Shown here piece after piece: positions 35,431-47,255 of a DNA stretch of 64,000 nt; position 1 is the stretch's first letter, and each line of letters opens with the position of its first letter. The notes under the pieces were generated by a model. It was not told where the DNA came from. It was given only the letters and a program-made list of their open reading frames with translations, and did not search any database. The stretch is from Helianthus annuus (lineage: Eukaryota; Streptophyta; Magnoliopsida; Asterales; Asteraceae), in assembly GCF_002127325.2 (NCBI RefSeq), contig NC_035433.2, forward strand, positions 148,006,435 to 148,070,434. The letters are read 5' to 3'. A program made the translations under genes and the position numbers.

Positions 35431-35825
35431 CAGACTTTCAGGTGTTGATCAGTACTGCTGATTGGACTATCTAGGGTTTAATTTGTTCCAATTTGTACCA
35501 ATGCAGCTAAATTATGAGTCTTTTTGTTGAATTATTGGATATTTGATCTGGGATTTGGTGATTTTGATTGTTTTTATTTGTGATTATGATCTGGTTGTAG
35601 CTGAAATCTTTGGTGTTTTAGTAGAAAATGATGGTGATGTACAATGGAATTCATGTTTTACATGCTTTAGTTGACTACTTTAGGCTTACTGAATGTTTGA
35701 CTTTGAAAATTAGAGTCAACCTTTTGGCTTTGAAATTTTGCACAATTTACATTCTCATCAGAATCATTTGGTTGCACCATGTGAAAATTCTTGAACTTTT
35801 CATACCACAATACACACTTACACAC
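35431..35825. other. Intergenic DNA, no gene seen
   Basis: The short + frame at 35628-35900 runs into the MITE and has no recognised motif. Confidence 0.3.
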
Positions 35826-38800
35826 GGCAAATTGGAAAATAATAATCCCAGCATTTTGAAATTGGCCAATAATAATCCCAAGTCAGGAAATAGCCAATAA
35901 TAATCCCACCTCGTCAATTTTTGGAAAATAATACTCCAAATGTTGACGTGGCACTTTTGTCGTTTAGTGACTGTGGAGTATTATTTTCCAAAAATTGACG
36001 AGGTAGGATTATTATTGGCTATTTCCTGACTTGGGATTATTATTGGCCAATTTCAAACTTGTAACGCCCCTAAAACCGAAATGTCTAAATTACCAGTATG
36101 TTTCCATGTTGAATGGTATAAGGCGGTTTAACTAACCTTTATTTAGTAATCTATTTAAAATATATAAAGTATAAGTTATGTAGTAGGGATTTAGTTGTGA
36201 CAAAAAGGGAATTATAGAAAACATGAGGGACTAAAATGGGTGAATGGGTTTAAGTTTATAAGGAAAATAAAATAAAAAAAAAGAAAATCTCACACACCAG
36301 GTGTGTGTGTGTACGTGAGATTGAGCAGGAGAAGGGGGAGAAGGGTGTAAACCCTAACTCTCAAGAATTCATCAAATTAAAGAGGGAATCCAGCCTAATT
36401 CTATTGCATGTACAAGGATTCTTGATCATCTAGCCTTACAAATCACTTGGTAAGTTGTAATTCATGATTTGGTGATTTTGATATGAAGTGGGTTATGATC
36501 GATCCGCGAATTTCCATGAAATTGAGCACGAATATATGTTAGAATTATCATATGGAAGGTGAATTATACAAGATTAGATATTAATTGATGTTTGAAGATG
36601 AAACCCGTTTGGGTTAGTAAAAGTAGCGACATGGGTATGTCACCCATGTCCAATCTTTGTTTAAATTCTTGATATATTATGTTGTATGTGACTCATCCTT
36701 GCTAGTTAGGTTGAATATGGCATGGAGTTAGTTTGATGTTTTGTTATGTTGATAATTGAAAGTGAGAACCTAGAAGACTCTGCATGAATTAGTTGTACAT
36801 TGTGCTTAGAAGGTGGTATGCCCACCAAGTGTTTGATGAAATGTCTAAGTGAAGTTAGGATGTGAGATTTTAGGAAGTGGCTTGACATATATGAATAACT
36901 TATGGTAATGATGTAATTAGTAGTATACTAATTTAATGAAGGTGCTTTAGATGGAACTAGTACAAGAATTCGGGTGGAATATATGTGTTGGTCAAAATTA
37001 TGCATTAGGAGCTTGTACCTTGTGCTTGAATGGTGTAATGCTCACCTTGTATTAGATGTGCTTGAATCAAGGTAATTAAGAGCGAAGGTGTATGATATGT
37101 GAAAGTATATTTAAGCAAATGTGTATGCGAGTATGATTATGTGATCATGTGGTTGTAAGTACTTTAGCATCATAAGTACGAAATGTACATAGTGTCGTAT
37201 GGTAGGTGCTAAATTAATATGTGTTTTATGCGTTAACGTGATGGATTGCATGAGTCTAAAAAGATGTGGTTTTTGGATGTATGCCTTATGTTTATTAGAC
37301 TTGACCATGAAAGTCAAATGTGAGTTACGCTTTTGATATGATCATTTAGATGTGAAATCGTGTACACTAACAAGGATGTGATTGCGGTAACATGAAAGCA
37401 TTAGGGATCATGTGGACGTGGACTCAAGCACGAAAGACTAACGGGTCAAGATGAGGCAAGCAAGCGGGTATGAACACGGATGCACAAGGTAAGTGATTCC
37501 GTAATCACTTCTTAGTTGTTTATGTAATGTTATATGCATTTTAATTACATGTGATAATTGAGGTCAAATAGGAATGAATTGTATGATGTCGATGAATGTA
37601 TTAAACGGATCTTAGTTTTGATCCGAGCAAGGTAGGTGTGGTTAAGAAATTGTAGCAAGGTAGTGGAATTGGTTACTTATGTAAGAAATTCCTTTGTTAT
37701 TAAGGATAGAGCATAGTTGACTAAAATGCCCTTGATAGGTATATCGGGCAAACGACCATAGAAGTCGTTTAGAAACGAGCTATTTCGATTAGAGTAATGT
37801 CTTGGACAAGTATGAAAGCGAAGTATAGGGTTTTGTATGTCATGGTTCATTTAATGTGCAAATACCCATAACGGGTCAACAATAAGCTTTTGAGCGAAAA
37901 TGGGCTAAGAGGATGCAAGACGTCCGATAATTTAATCTTTTATGTTAGGTGCCAATGAAACTATTAAAGATCATATGAGATTGAGGTCAAATAAACAGAT
38001 TATGATGTTAAATGCACGAACGGGTCAAATAGTTAGAAAATGGTAATATGTCAAATGTACGCAAGTTAAGAATTTCCTTAATCCGGAGGTAGGATTTTAA
38101 GTTAATATGATAGAATATGAATTTACAAGCATGTAGGAAGAAACGGTAGGTTAAACGGGTAAACGGTTCAAAAGTTATGCGCGTTTTAGTGCGTACGGAC
38201 GACGAAACGGAACTGCAGAAAAACTGCAATTTCTAGAGGGCGTCGCCGACGGGTATGGGGGCGTCGCCGACGGGCTCCAGAAAGTGAAGTTTTGTGCTGA
38301 CGGGTTAATTACCTGCCTACGGGTTTTTGGGCTACGGGTGAATGCAAGGCCCGTCGCCGACGGCCCTAGGGGCGTCGGCGACGGCCTCCCCAAGTCCCAA
38401 AAGCTAAATTCTGGTTATTTAAGTTGACTTATGTGTCGTAGGCTTCGGTTTGTTATCCGTGGACTACGACGGACTTTCCGAACATGATTTTTACGTTCCT
38501 TAGATGTTTATGGGCTTTAAACCTAAGTCTAAGACCCATGTAAACATTGTATGATTACGTAAAGATGTAGAAAAGGTATGTTCGTATGTAGTTGTGTATG
38601 TATGTATGTGTAAAGACATGTATGAGTGTATGCACGTAAGTAAGGTTGTAGGAAAGGTATGTATGTATGCAGATGTGTATGTATGTTGTATGTAAGTACG
38701 TATGTATGCATGAGCTGATATATTAGAATTTTAACGTTACTAATTATTCGTTTGAGGTCGGTATGCAATGCAGGAATGAGTACCTCGGATTCTTATGAAA

Positions 38801-39255
38801 TTTAAGCCGAATCCGGAACAAGAGAAGGAGAAGGGTTATTCGAATGGATCAAGTTACATTATCGAACGTTATTCAATCCTTAATTATTTGAGATTAATGT
38901 TATATGATGTTGTCATTGACTAATGGCTAAGTTGTATGTGATGCCCACAGGTACTACACGGACTTCTTCTGCTGCTAAGGAAGTGAAGCGGACGTAGATC
39001 GAGTCAAGAGCAAGGATTGTACGGATAGATCGGTCACATAGTTGAAGTATATAATGTCTAGAAATCTAAATTTTAGTACGAATGTTGTGAATCCTTTTAT
39101 AGAACGTTTAACATTTTTAGAATTTGGAACCTTCGTGATAGTCATGTCGTTAATAAGGAAAGAAATTTTAAAGCTCTTTTTCCGCTGCGTTATTTTTAAG
39201 GTTAAACGTGTTAGGGCGTAACAAAAATGCTGGGATTATTATTTTCCAATTTGCC
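35826..39255. mobile_element. Foldback MITE split by a solo LTR
   Basis: Left part 35826-36059, right part 39224-39255. The two arms are near-perfect inverted copies: GGCAAATTGGAAAATAATAA at the left end and TTATTATTTTCCAATTTGCC at the right, about 266 bases when the insert is ignored, with the centre near 35950. No target duplication is evident outside the ends. The inserted LTR sits 32 bases before the right end. Confidence 0.8.
36060..39223 (+). mobile_element. Solo LTR, 3.16 kb (Gypsy-type)
   Basis: Starts TGTAACGCCCCTAAA and ends TTAGGGCGTAACA, inverted matches of each other. Flanks AAACT (36055-36059) and AAAAT (39224-39228) match at four of five bases, and the intact MITE arm predicts AAAAT, so one base has since mutated. 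It contains paired GC-rich words (GGGCGTCGCCGACGGG) at 38236-38390 and GTATGTATGTAT-type simple repeat at 38580-38710. No internal domain is present, so it is read as a solo LTR. Short open frames in it are not genes. Confidence 0.75.
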
Positions 39256-39500
39256 TATTTTATATTACTAAAATGTTTTGAGTTTGACTCTAGAAAGTCA
39301 AAAGTTTTCTAGAGGATCACATATATACTTTGCAAGCAACCCTGAAGGTTTGGTTGGTGGAAATCACTTAATCACTAGATTGTTTTGTTATACAGATGAA
39401 TCAATATGTTTGACGCGTTTCTAAGCAATTGAGCCCATGATTTGTGCATAAGTTTTAAACTTTCATAATTTCCGATTCTTTTAAAGCTTATAGTAAATAA
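39256..39500. other. Intergenic DNA, no gene seen
   Basis: No feature recognised. Confidence 0.3.
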
Positions 39501-39504
39501 TAAT

Positions 39505-39840
39505 AGGGTGTACCTATTGGCACACCAATGTGCCTATATGCACACCAAAAAGTGTTTTTTTTGTCCTATATGCACACCCTGCAGTGTCGTTTTGGTCCGG
39601 TCAACCAGACAAAGACTGACGGGTGTCTGACAGGTCTGTTGACCGGACCAAAACGCCGAGCTTTGGCCGCGTTTTGGTCCTGTCAACCAGACTTTGGTCC
39701 GGTCAACAGACCCGTCAGTCTTTGTCTGGTTGACCGGACCAAAACGCCACACTTTGGCCACAGCTCGACACTGCAGGGTGTGCATATAGGACAAAAAAAC
39801 ACTTTTTGGGGTGGCTATCTACACACCAAGTGTTTAGATA
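39505..39840. mobile_element. Foldback MITE with GACCGGACCAAAACGC arms
   Basis: A long inverted repeat with core 39543-39814: CACCAAAAAGTG at the left pairs with CACTTTTTGGGGTG at the right, and ACCCTGCAGTGTCG with CGACACTGCAGGGT. The inner part repeats GGTCCGGTCAAC in both orientations several times. Both strands therefore show matching short frames, which are artefacts of the palindrome. Confidence 0.75.
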
Positions 39841-40181
39841 GTTTGAGCCTAATATAAATAAAAAAGTTAGGCTTTTTAGTTTTTACACCACATGATCAAA
39901 ATGTACTTACTTCTAAACATTTCTGTTGCAAGAGAAATGTTTCCTCCTGTTTTATGTAACGTACTTTCGGTTTTGTACCGTTGTAGCTAAAATAGTCACA
40001 TGACAACCATGTCACTAAAACGCGGTGCTACGCCAACATGTTTAACCTGCTATAGAATGCTATTTGCAAAAAATTGTGAAAATTGAAAGAGTGTTGACAT
40101 AGTGGGAAAACAAACAATTTTTTCTTGCATATAATGACAAAAGCGGTTTTAATGTACTAAAACCTGCCTACCCATTCTTTA

Positions 40182-40600
40182 GAGTAAACTGCCATTTTGG
40201 TCCCTGAGGTTTGGTCACTTTTGCCACTTTAGTCCAAAACTCAAACCTTTTGCATTTGGGTCCCTGTGGTTTCAGTTTTATTGCCATTTTGGTCCAAAAA
40301 TGAAATCAGGTCATATTTCTCTTATAAAATCCTGCAATTTTGTCCTTTTCCTCATGGGCAAATCAGGTCATATTTGTCTTATAAAATCTGGTATATATTT
40401 ATAAAAAAGAAATGACCATTTTGCCCATTAGAAAAAAGACAAAATAGCAGGATTTTATAAGACAAATATAACCTGATTTTATTTTTGGACCAAAATGGCA
40501 ATAAAACGGAAACCACAGGGACCCAGATGCAAAAGGTTTGAGTTTTGGACAAAAGTGACAAAAGTGACTAAACCACAAGGACCAAAATGGCAGTTTACTC
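40182..40600. mobile_element. Foldback MITE, 9-bp duplication (Mutator-like)
   Basis: Ends GAGTAAACTGCC and GGCAGTTTACTC, arms of roughly 190 bases with GTCCCTGAGGTTTG-type phrases. Perfect 9-bp target duplication CATTCTTTA at 40173-40181 and 40601-40609, as expected for Mutator-type transposition. It ends about 100 bases before the start codon of the TRM-type gene, so it lies in its promoter or 5' UTR. Confidence 0.88.
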
Positions 40601-40700
40601 CATTCTTTATATAATTCCTTTGGTTATGATTATGTTTTAATACTTTGTAGTTTGCAGAAGTTATTTGGTTCCGGGATAACGTCCTAAAACCGATGCAAAC

Positions 40701-43280
40701 ATGAGAGTTGCGAAACAAGGTTCCAAGGGCGAAGGAGGTTGCGGTTTTCACCATTTGTTCGATTGGAACTCGAAGCCGAATAAGAAGTTGGTCTCCAAAA
40801 TCGCCAATTTATCAGGTATTGTTATCTCAATATTTAAAAAGAGCCGTTTTGCGCGTTTTGACTTTAGTCAGCTTTGACTTTCTGTTTTTTAAAACCTTGA
40901 ATTTTAAATTGATATAGTACAACCGCAGCAGAAAGCCAGCGTCGATACAAACATGCAGATCACTCAGTATCATCCGGTATGAATCATTACATATCATCCA
41001 GTTTAGAGTGTTTATATTAAAGTTAAGAGTAAAATGCCATTTTGACCGGTTTTGCAACTTCGGCCAAAGGTTTGTTTTTCCGCATATGGGTCTAAAAGGT
41101 TTGAAATCTTGTCATTTTCATCCGGCTCGTTAACTCTATCTATTTTTCTTCGTTAAGTCAAGGGTATTTCCATCTTTTTTGTTAACTTAAAGGGCGGTTC
41201 AGTCTTTTTCAGGGGCATTCGGTCTTTTCAAATAAAGTGAAAAAGACCGAGTTGCCTTTAAGTTGGCAAAAAAAAAGACGGAAATACCCCTGACTTAACG
41301 AAAAAAAAGGATGGAGTTAACGAGCCGGATGAAAATGGCAAGATTATAAACCTTTTGGATCCAAATGCGGAAAAACAAACCTTTGGACGAAAGTCGCTAA
41401 ACTGGCCAAACCTCAGGGACGAAAATGACATTTACTCTAAAGTTAACGTGATAATATTTAATTTGTGAATTTATATATAGGTGATTGAAGATTATACAGC
41501 AAGTAGTTTAATTCTTAAAGGCTGTACATCATCATCACTAATCGATGAAGATGATAATGGTAAATCCCCCGGGGTGGTTGCTAGGCTTATGGGATTGGAT
41601 TCTTTCCCTACTTCAAATTCGTTCGACACACAGTCAAAGTCAAACCGATTTTTCGACACTCGATCTAGGCAAGATTCTTCTGCATTACATGTAGGAAAAG
41701 TCTCGGAACTTGAACAGAAAGACAATCATCAAGTTGAGCAAAAACGTAATATAATCGAGAAGTTTCAAACCGAAAGTTTACCGCCAAAATCAGCTCGATC
41801 TGTTATCATTACTCAACACAAACTCGTATCTCCAATCAAGAGCTCGGGATTCGTGTCTTTAAACGATCCCACGCGTATAATGGAAGCAGCGTCAAGAATA
41901 CCGCTTGTTGGGTCAACTTCGGTTGACGTTTCTAATCGAAAACCGTCTCCTACAAGGCCTGTGGAGTCAAACGCTGCTAGGAAGCTTAAAGGGCAATCAA
42001 TGAATAAAAGTTGGGACGGATGTTTAAAACAAAAAGACGGGAAAAAGTCGGTTTCTTTAGCTATTCAGGCGAGAGTCAACGTTAAAAAACAAGAGGGTTT
42101 GACTTTAAACGGAGCAAAATCTCCGAACAATCAACCAGTTGGTGAAAAGAACACGCTCAAGAAACCTGCTACAAACAAAGTGCTCAAACCGAACAATAAA
42201 AAGCAGAATTGTGTACCCGATAGAGTAAAATCTCCTGCAAAATCTTTGGTATCTTCTACGAATACACAATCTAGAAAATCGGTTGCTGATAAGCGCTCAG
42301 CGGCTATAATCGCGGCGAACAAAACCGTTGATCGTAGGAAACGTTTAACCGAAGATGTTAAAAACAAGGGTGGTGCTAAACAAGATAAAAACGGAAAAAT
42401 TGCATCTAAATCTAATGGTTTGGATGTTATTTCTTTTACGTTCACGTCTCCAATTTCCCGATCGACGGATAAGATTAACCGAAATAGTTTGAGTTCAGCA
42501 ACAGGAGGTGGTTCGTTAAGTACCCTTTTGGATCAACAACTACGGGAGTTAACCGCCATGAGTCCAGCTTCGGTTTATCAAGAATTGAGAATCACGAGAA
42601 CGATAATCTTCCAAGATAAGCGAAACCAAGACAGAACCAGTAAAGATGCTCAAGTATGTCACTTTGTTATGTGTGTTAGTGTATACGGTTAATGCAGTTT
42701 ACAGTTGATTCATCTTTGACTTTTGTGATGTTTTTAGGTAACGGGTCAAGAATTCGATGCAGTTTTCTCAACGAAACCGACAACAACAGAAGCGGATACC
42801 GACTCATCTGGCAACGAGTTGGAACGCGTGTACATAAAGAACATACTTACAAACATCGAGTCGATGTTTGAGGATTTTACGTTAAACAGGACCAGCAAGA
42901 TTGTGAACCCACATCTGTTTGATCAACTAGAAGCTCAAAAACCGGTTTTTGACAAGAAACACGAGCCAAAGCTAAGGCGTAAGCTCGTGTTTGACTGTGT
43001 GAGCGAGTGCGTTGACTTGAGATGTGCAGTTTGGTTAAGAGGGCTAGCAGTTGTAACAAGAAAAGACCAGTTGGTTGAACATGTGTGTGATAAGGTCAAT
43101 GAGTGGGAACAAATGAAAGATTGTATGGTGGATGAGCTTGTTGACAAGGATATGAGTTGTGGTCAACATAAAAAGTGGCTCGATTTTGACTTGGAAGCGT
43201 TTGAAATCGGAGTTGTGATCGAGGGGCGACTACTTGGGTCGTTAATCGATGAGGCTATTGTTGATATGTTGGTATCATAG
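40701..43280 (+). CDS. TRM/LONGIFOLIA-type protein (DUF4378), four exons
   Basis: Exons 40701-40815, 40918-40976, 41481-42653 and 42738-43280, all with GT-AG introns and phases that agree, give 629 residues. Start: ATG at 40701 opens MRVAKQGSKG, then GFHHLFDWNSKPNKKLVSK, a common start of this family. Exon 3 opens with VIEDYTASS and has SPGVVARLMGLDSFP (the VARLMGL motif) near residue 90, followed by a long basic, low-complexity region. The last 150 residues are DUF4378: ERVYIKNIL, KLRRKLVFDCVSEC, DCMVDELVDKDM, KKWLDFDLEAFEIG, LLGSLIDEAIVDML. Family members attach to microtubules and to TON1/phosphatase complexes that steer cell shape; which member this is I cannot say. No lesion seen. Two related MITEs flank exons 1-2. 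Confidence 0.92.
41027..41437. mobile_element. Foldback MITE in intron 2, 9-bp duplication
   Basis: Ends GAGTAAAATGCC and GACATTTACTC. Perfect 9-bp duplication TAAAGTTAA at 41018-41026 and 41438-41446. Same family style as the element at 40182 but with a divergent interior (GAGCCGGATGAAAATGG). It makes up most of the 504-base second intron of the TRM-type gene and leaves about 50 and 43 bases to the splice sites. Confidence 0.88.
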
Positions 43281-43700
43281 GTATAATCTTAAGTTTATGG
43301 TTTTTTTTCATGCCAAGATAGTATTTATTTTTGTAAATTAATTTGAAGAAATTTGATGTTTTAGGCTTTTTGGTTGATTTTGTTGTGAATCATAATAAGC
43401 AAATTCTTGTATATGGTATTGATCAATGATGCAGTTGTTTTGTTTCAGTGTTTTCATAATCAGAAAACTTATCAAATGGGTTCATTGAAATTTAAATAAA
43501 ACTAAAACATGAGACATACCTAACTTGACCAAAACGCAAGGGCTAAAGTGAAATGAAGGAATAAAGTGAAAGCAAGGAATAAAGTGAAGACTCATACCCT
43601 ATCAATTGTCTCTTAATTTCTTCACTATCTTGCTTTGGTTCTAAAACATCAATTCTTTTGTATAAACCATCTCTGATTCTAAAATTTAGAAATAGTAATC
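43281..43700. other. Spacer between TRM-type gene and NLR pseudogene
   Basis: 420 bases, AT-rich. Holds the 3' UTR of the first and the former promoter of the second. AATAAAGTG phrases at 43560-43590; no clear TATA box chosen. Confidence 0.4.
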
Positions 43701-44820
43701 ATGGGAGATGCGGTTGTTTCGGCCCTTGTGACGGAGGTGGTGGGGAGGCTGACGTCTGAACTTATCAAAGAGTTCAATCTGCTTTGGGGATTCAAAAACG
43801 ATATTTCGAGTCTCAAGGAAGATTTCAAAAACATCCAAGCTGTTCTTGAAGATGCAGCAGACAAACATAGCAAGGAAAAGACTATAGAGATATGGCTGAA
43901 GAGTCTCAGATCAGCATCCTTGAAGATAGAAAATGTGTTGGACGACATCTCAACCGAAGCTTTGCTACAACGTCTACACAAACAAAGAGGCATAAAACAC
44001 AGGGTAAGAGCCTTCTTCTCCTCCGATCATAATCAACTTATGTTCCGTGTAAGGGTAGCTCACAAAGTTAGAGTCCTAAGAAGACAACTGGATGCCATTG
44101 CATCCCAGAGATCTATGTTAGGTTTGTCACATAGTGATGTAAGTCGTGTAGATGTTGGCGTTGCAGTTGAGATGCCAGATAGGGAAACTAGCTCGCTTAT
44201 ACATGATTCTTCGGTGATCTTCGGAAGAAATGAAGAGATGGAGAAGGTTACTAGAACAATATGTGTCAAAGATATAGGAAAACATGACAATGGTAAGATT
44301 CGGGTGTATGGTATATGGGGTATGGGAGGTCTGGGGAAGACTACTCTTGCTCAATTAGTCTACAACAATGAAACAGTGAATCAATATTTCGACAAAAAAT
44401 GTTGGGTCTACGTCTCTCTGAAAACTTCCAAGTTAAAGAGATAATAAAAAGAATCATCGAATCCATTGATGGATGTGGGTGTACACTTACAACCCTAGAT
44501 ACGTTGCAAGATTCCCTTCGAAGTAAGTTAAGGGCAACGACCTTTTTAGTTGTACTAGATGACGTTTGGATTGAAGATAGTGAAAAGAGTAAGTGGGACC
44601 AATTAAGTGAAATATTAAGTTGTGGGGCTGAAGGAAGTTTTGTTGTGACGACAACACGATCCCAGAAAACTAGTTAAATGATGGCTAAGGTTCCCGAGTT
44701 ACAACATCAACTTGGATGCTTATCTAAAAAGGACTCGTGGTTATTGTTCAAGAAGTTTGCATTTGCAAAAGAAAGAGAGTGGGGCAACATAAGTGAGCTA
44801 GAGCCTATTGGAATGGAGAT

Positions 44821-44986
44821 CAGGGGCGGACCTACCTCTTTGGTAGGGGTAACCCCCGCTACCCCTTGGTCGGAAAAAAATTGGAAAAATTAGTGTAAAT
44901 TTTGGAAAAAATTGACGTTTTTTCGATTTCGTTACGGCTTATTTATAAAACGTTGCCCCTTGATCCGAATCCTAGATCCGCCACTG
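44821..44986. mobile_element. hAT-type MITE, 166 bp, in the NB domain
   Basis: Imperfect terminal inverted repeats: CAGGGGCGGACCTA at the left and, read inward from the right, CAGTGGCGGATCTA. Perfect 8-bp target duplication ATGGAGAT at 44813-44820 and 44987-44994. Eight bases and CAGKGGCGGA ends are the hallmarks of hAT elements. It breaks the NLR frame between the kinase-3 region and GLPL. Confidence 0.92.
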
Positions 44987-47131
44987 ATGGAGATAGTTGA
45001 GAAATGTAAAGGACTGCCTTTGGCAGTGAAAACATTGGGTAGCTAGCTTAATGTGGTCAAAAAACAGTAGCAATGATTGGAAACGTGTGAAAGACAACCA
45101 CATATGGGAGTTGCAAGAAAATAAGGTCTTGCCTGCTTTGAAGTTAAGTTATGATACCTTGCTTCCACATATAAAGAGATGTTTTGCTTATTGTTGTCTG
45201 TTTCCTAAAGGCTATTGGGTGGAGAAGGATGTATTGATTCCGGTGTGGGTGTCTAACGGTTTAATTCCACCTAGAGGAGAAAACGACTTGTATGTGCTTG
45301 GGGAAGAAATTTTAAATTGTTTGGTTTGGAGGTCCTTCTTCCAGGTTAACGCATTCTTTAATGAGTATTGGTATAAAATGCATGATCTGATGCACGACCT
45401 GGCAGAGGATGTGATGGGAGATGATTGTTTAGTTATACAACCTGGTAGGGAGGCTAGAATCACAAATGAGGTACTTCATGTGAGCTCCTCATGTCCAGAT
45501 GAAAAGTTTCAATTTTCGTCAAAGGATTTAGAAAAGTTAATGTCATTGAAGTCTATATTCATGTTTGGGTATAAATATATATGTGACATTTGCCAAATTT
45601 GCAACCACATGTATCTAAGAGTATTATACTTGCATCAGATTGAGTTAAGCGCATTGCCAGAATCAATTTACAAACTCAAACATCTGAGATACTTGAATTT
45701 ATCTCGTTCAAGTATAGACGTTTTACCGAAGTCAATTATGTATCTCCAAAACTTGCAATACTTGATATTATCATACTCAAGTATAAAAGTTTTACCAGAG
45801 TCGATTGTTTATCTCCAAAACTTGCAAGTGTTGATTTTGGATCACTGTAGCAACTTGTGTAAATTGCCTGAAGGACTGAGATACATGAGTTCTCTTCAAC
45901 ATTTGGACATCTGTGGGACTGATTCACTCAAGCATTTGCCATCAGGAGTCCAAGAGCTAACTAGTCTCAAATGGCTTCCATGGTTTCCTGTTAGTAACGA
46001 GAGTGGGGCTAAAATAGGGGAATTGGGGGATCTAAATCTTCTCGAGAGGCTGAGGATAGCAAAACTTGAGAATGTTGAAGGTTTAAGTGAGGCCAAGAAT
46101 GCCGACCTCAAATGCAAATCAAATCTATTGGTTTTGGATTTAGAATGGAAAGGATATCATATGAGTGAAGACAATGATGAAGAGGTTCTTGAGGGACTAG
46201 AACCAAATCCATGTCTCAAGGAATTTTGGGTATATCTCGTTACATGGGAAAGAATATTTCTCCAAGTTGGATGGTCAATTTAAATAATTTGGTTAGCATT
46301 TTTTTTTATGTGGAACAACTGTGAGTGTATTCCAGCACTTGGGAGATTACCCAGTCTTAGGAGCATCACGTTCTGGGCCATATCTTCTTTAAAGTGTTTC
46401 CATGATGACAACACAAACAAGTCAGGAGAGATCACCACCAATATGTTTCCTTCTTTACAAAATCTGAACATTTTTGATTGTCCGTGTTTGGAATCCTTAC
46501 CAAGTAACCTTCCAAAGCTCAAGGTTTTAACATTAGGAAGCTGCAATGAATTAGTTTCTCTACCGGATGAGATTCAGAGTTTCAAGGACCTGAATGAACT
46601 TCAGATAATGAAATGTAAACATCTATCTGAAAGGTATGAAAAAGAGAAGGGTGTAGATTGGCCTAAAATTTCTCACATTCCCACTATCTGTATCGATCCT
46701 CCTCCTCCTCCTCCTCCTCCAAGGTAGCATTATTTTTCTCAATCTCAAACTTTTATACTTAGTGAACTAGATAGAACTTTTCATTTTAAATGTCATTTTC
46801 TGCAAAAAGATTGGTTAGCCAAACTTGCGCTTATTTCATTTCTTTATCAAAAGAGTAGAACTGGAAGTTTCTATACTTTATAAACGAATGATTAAAGTAT
46901 TTGGTTTTCTCATCCTCTTATTTAATTTCGTTTTTTTTATTTCCTCAATTTTCATAAATATCAGTATTGTCGTAGAGTGGAAGAAAATGTTCAAATTTTG
47001 CTACCATAATAATATTTAAAAAAAAATAACTGATTCCATATATATTATAATAGTTATAAAATATTATGTTTGTTTCATTATGCTTATAGATAACGAAAGT
47101 TCATTTAATCTATTTTTATATATATTTATAG

Positions 47132-47255
47132 CGACTCTGAAGCCGATGACAATGAAGAAGATGAAGATGAAGATGAGCTTGATGAAGATGAAGAAACTGA
47201 TGACAATGAAGAAGATGAAGATGACAAAATTACCTGCTGTGCCCTACACATATGA
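47132..47255 (+). other. Candidate last exon of the NLR: acidic tail
   Basis: Donor CCAAG|GTAGC after the proline codons (exon end 46723) and acceptor TTTATAG at 47125-47131 join in phase. The product after the proline run is SDSEADDNEEDEDEDE and further Asp/Glu, about 41 residues to a TGA at 47253. The GAAGATGAAGATGAC repeats could also be a chance microsatellite, but frame, splice signals and uninterrupted length fit an exon. Confidence 0.55.

Larger units (their letters stand above)
43701..47255 (+). pseudogene. CC-NB-LRR disease-resistance gene, multiply broken
   Basis: N-terminal coiled coil (about 43701-44150: MGDAVVSALVTEVVGRLTSE), P-loop GIWGMGGLGKTTLAQLVYN near 44315, kinase-2 FLVVLDDVW near 44550, RNBS-B GSFVVTTTRS near 44635, GLPLAVKTLG near 45015, CFAYCCLFPKGY near 45180, MHDLMHDLAE near 45380, then leucine-rich repeats (45640-46620) and a proline run. 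Proteins of this class guard against pathogen effectors in the cytoplasm. Lesions: a frameshift in a CT run near 44415, stop TAA at 44675, a MITE at 44821-44986, a TAGC duplication with a stop near 45041, a frameshift near 46231 and another in a T run near 46300. A last exon (47132-47255) adds an acidic tail. All key motifs survive, so the decay is recent. Confidence 0.9.

Noticed and set aside
39528..39857. Frames on both strands with the peptide FGPVNQTKTDG
   Set aside because: Both come from the arms of the same palindrome.
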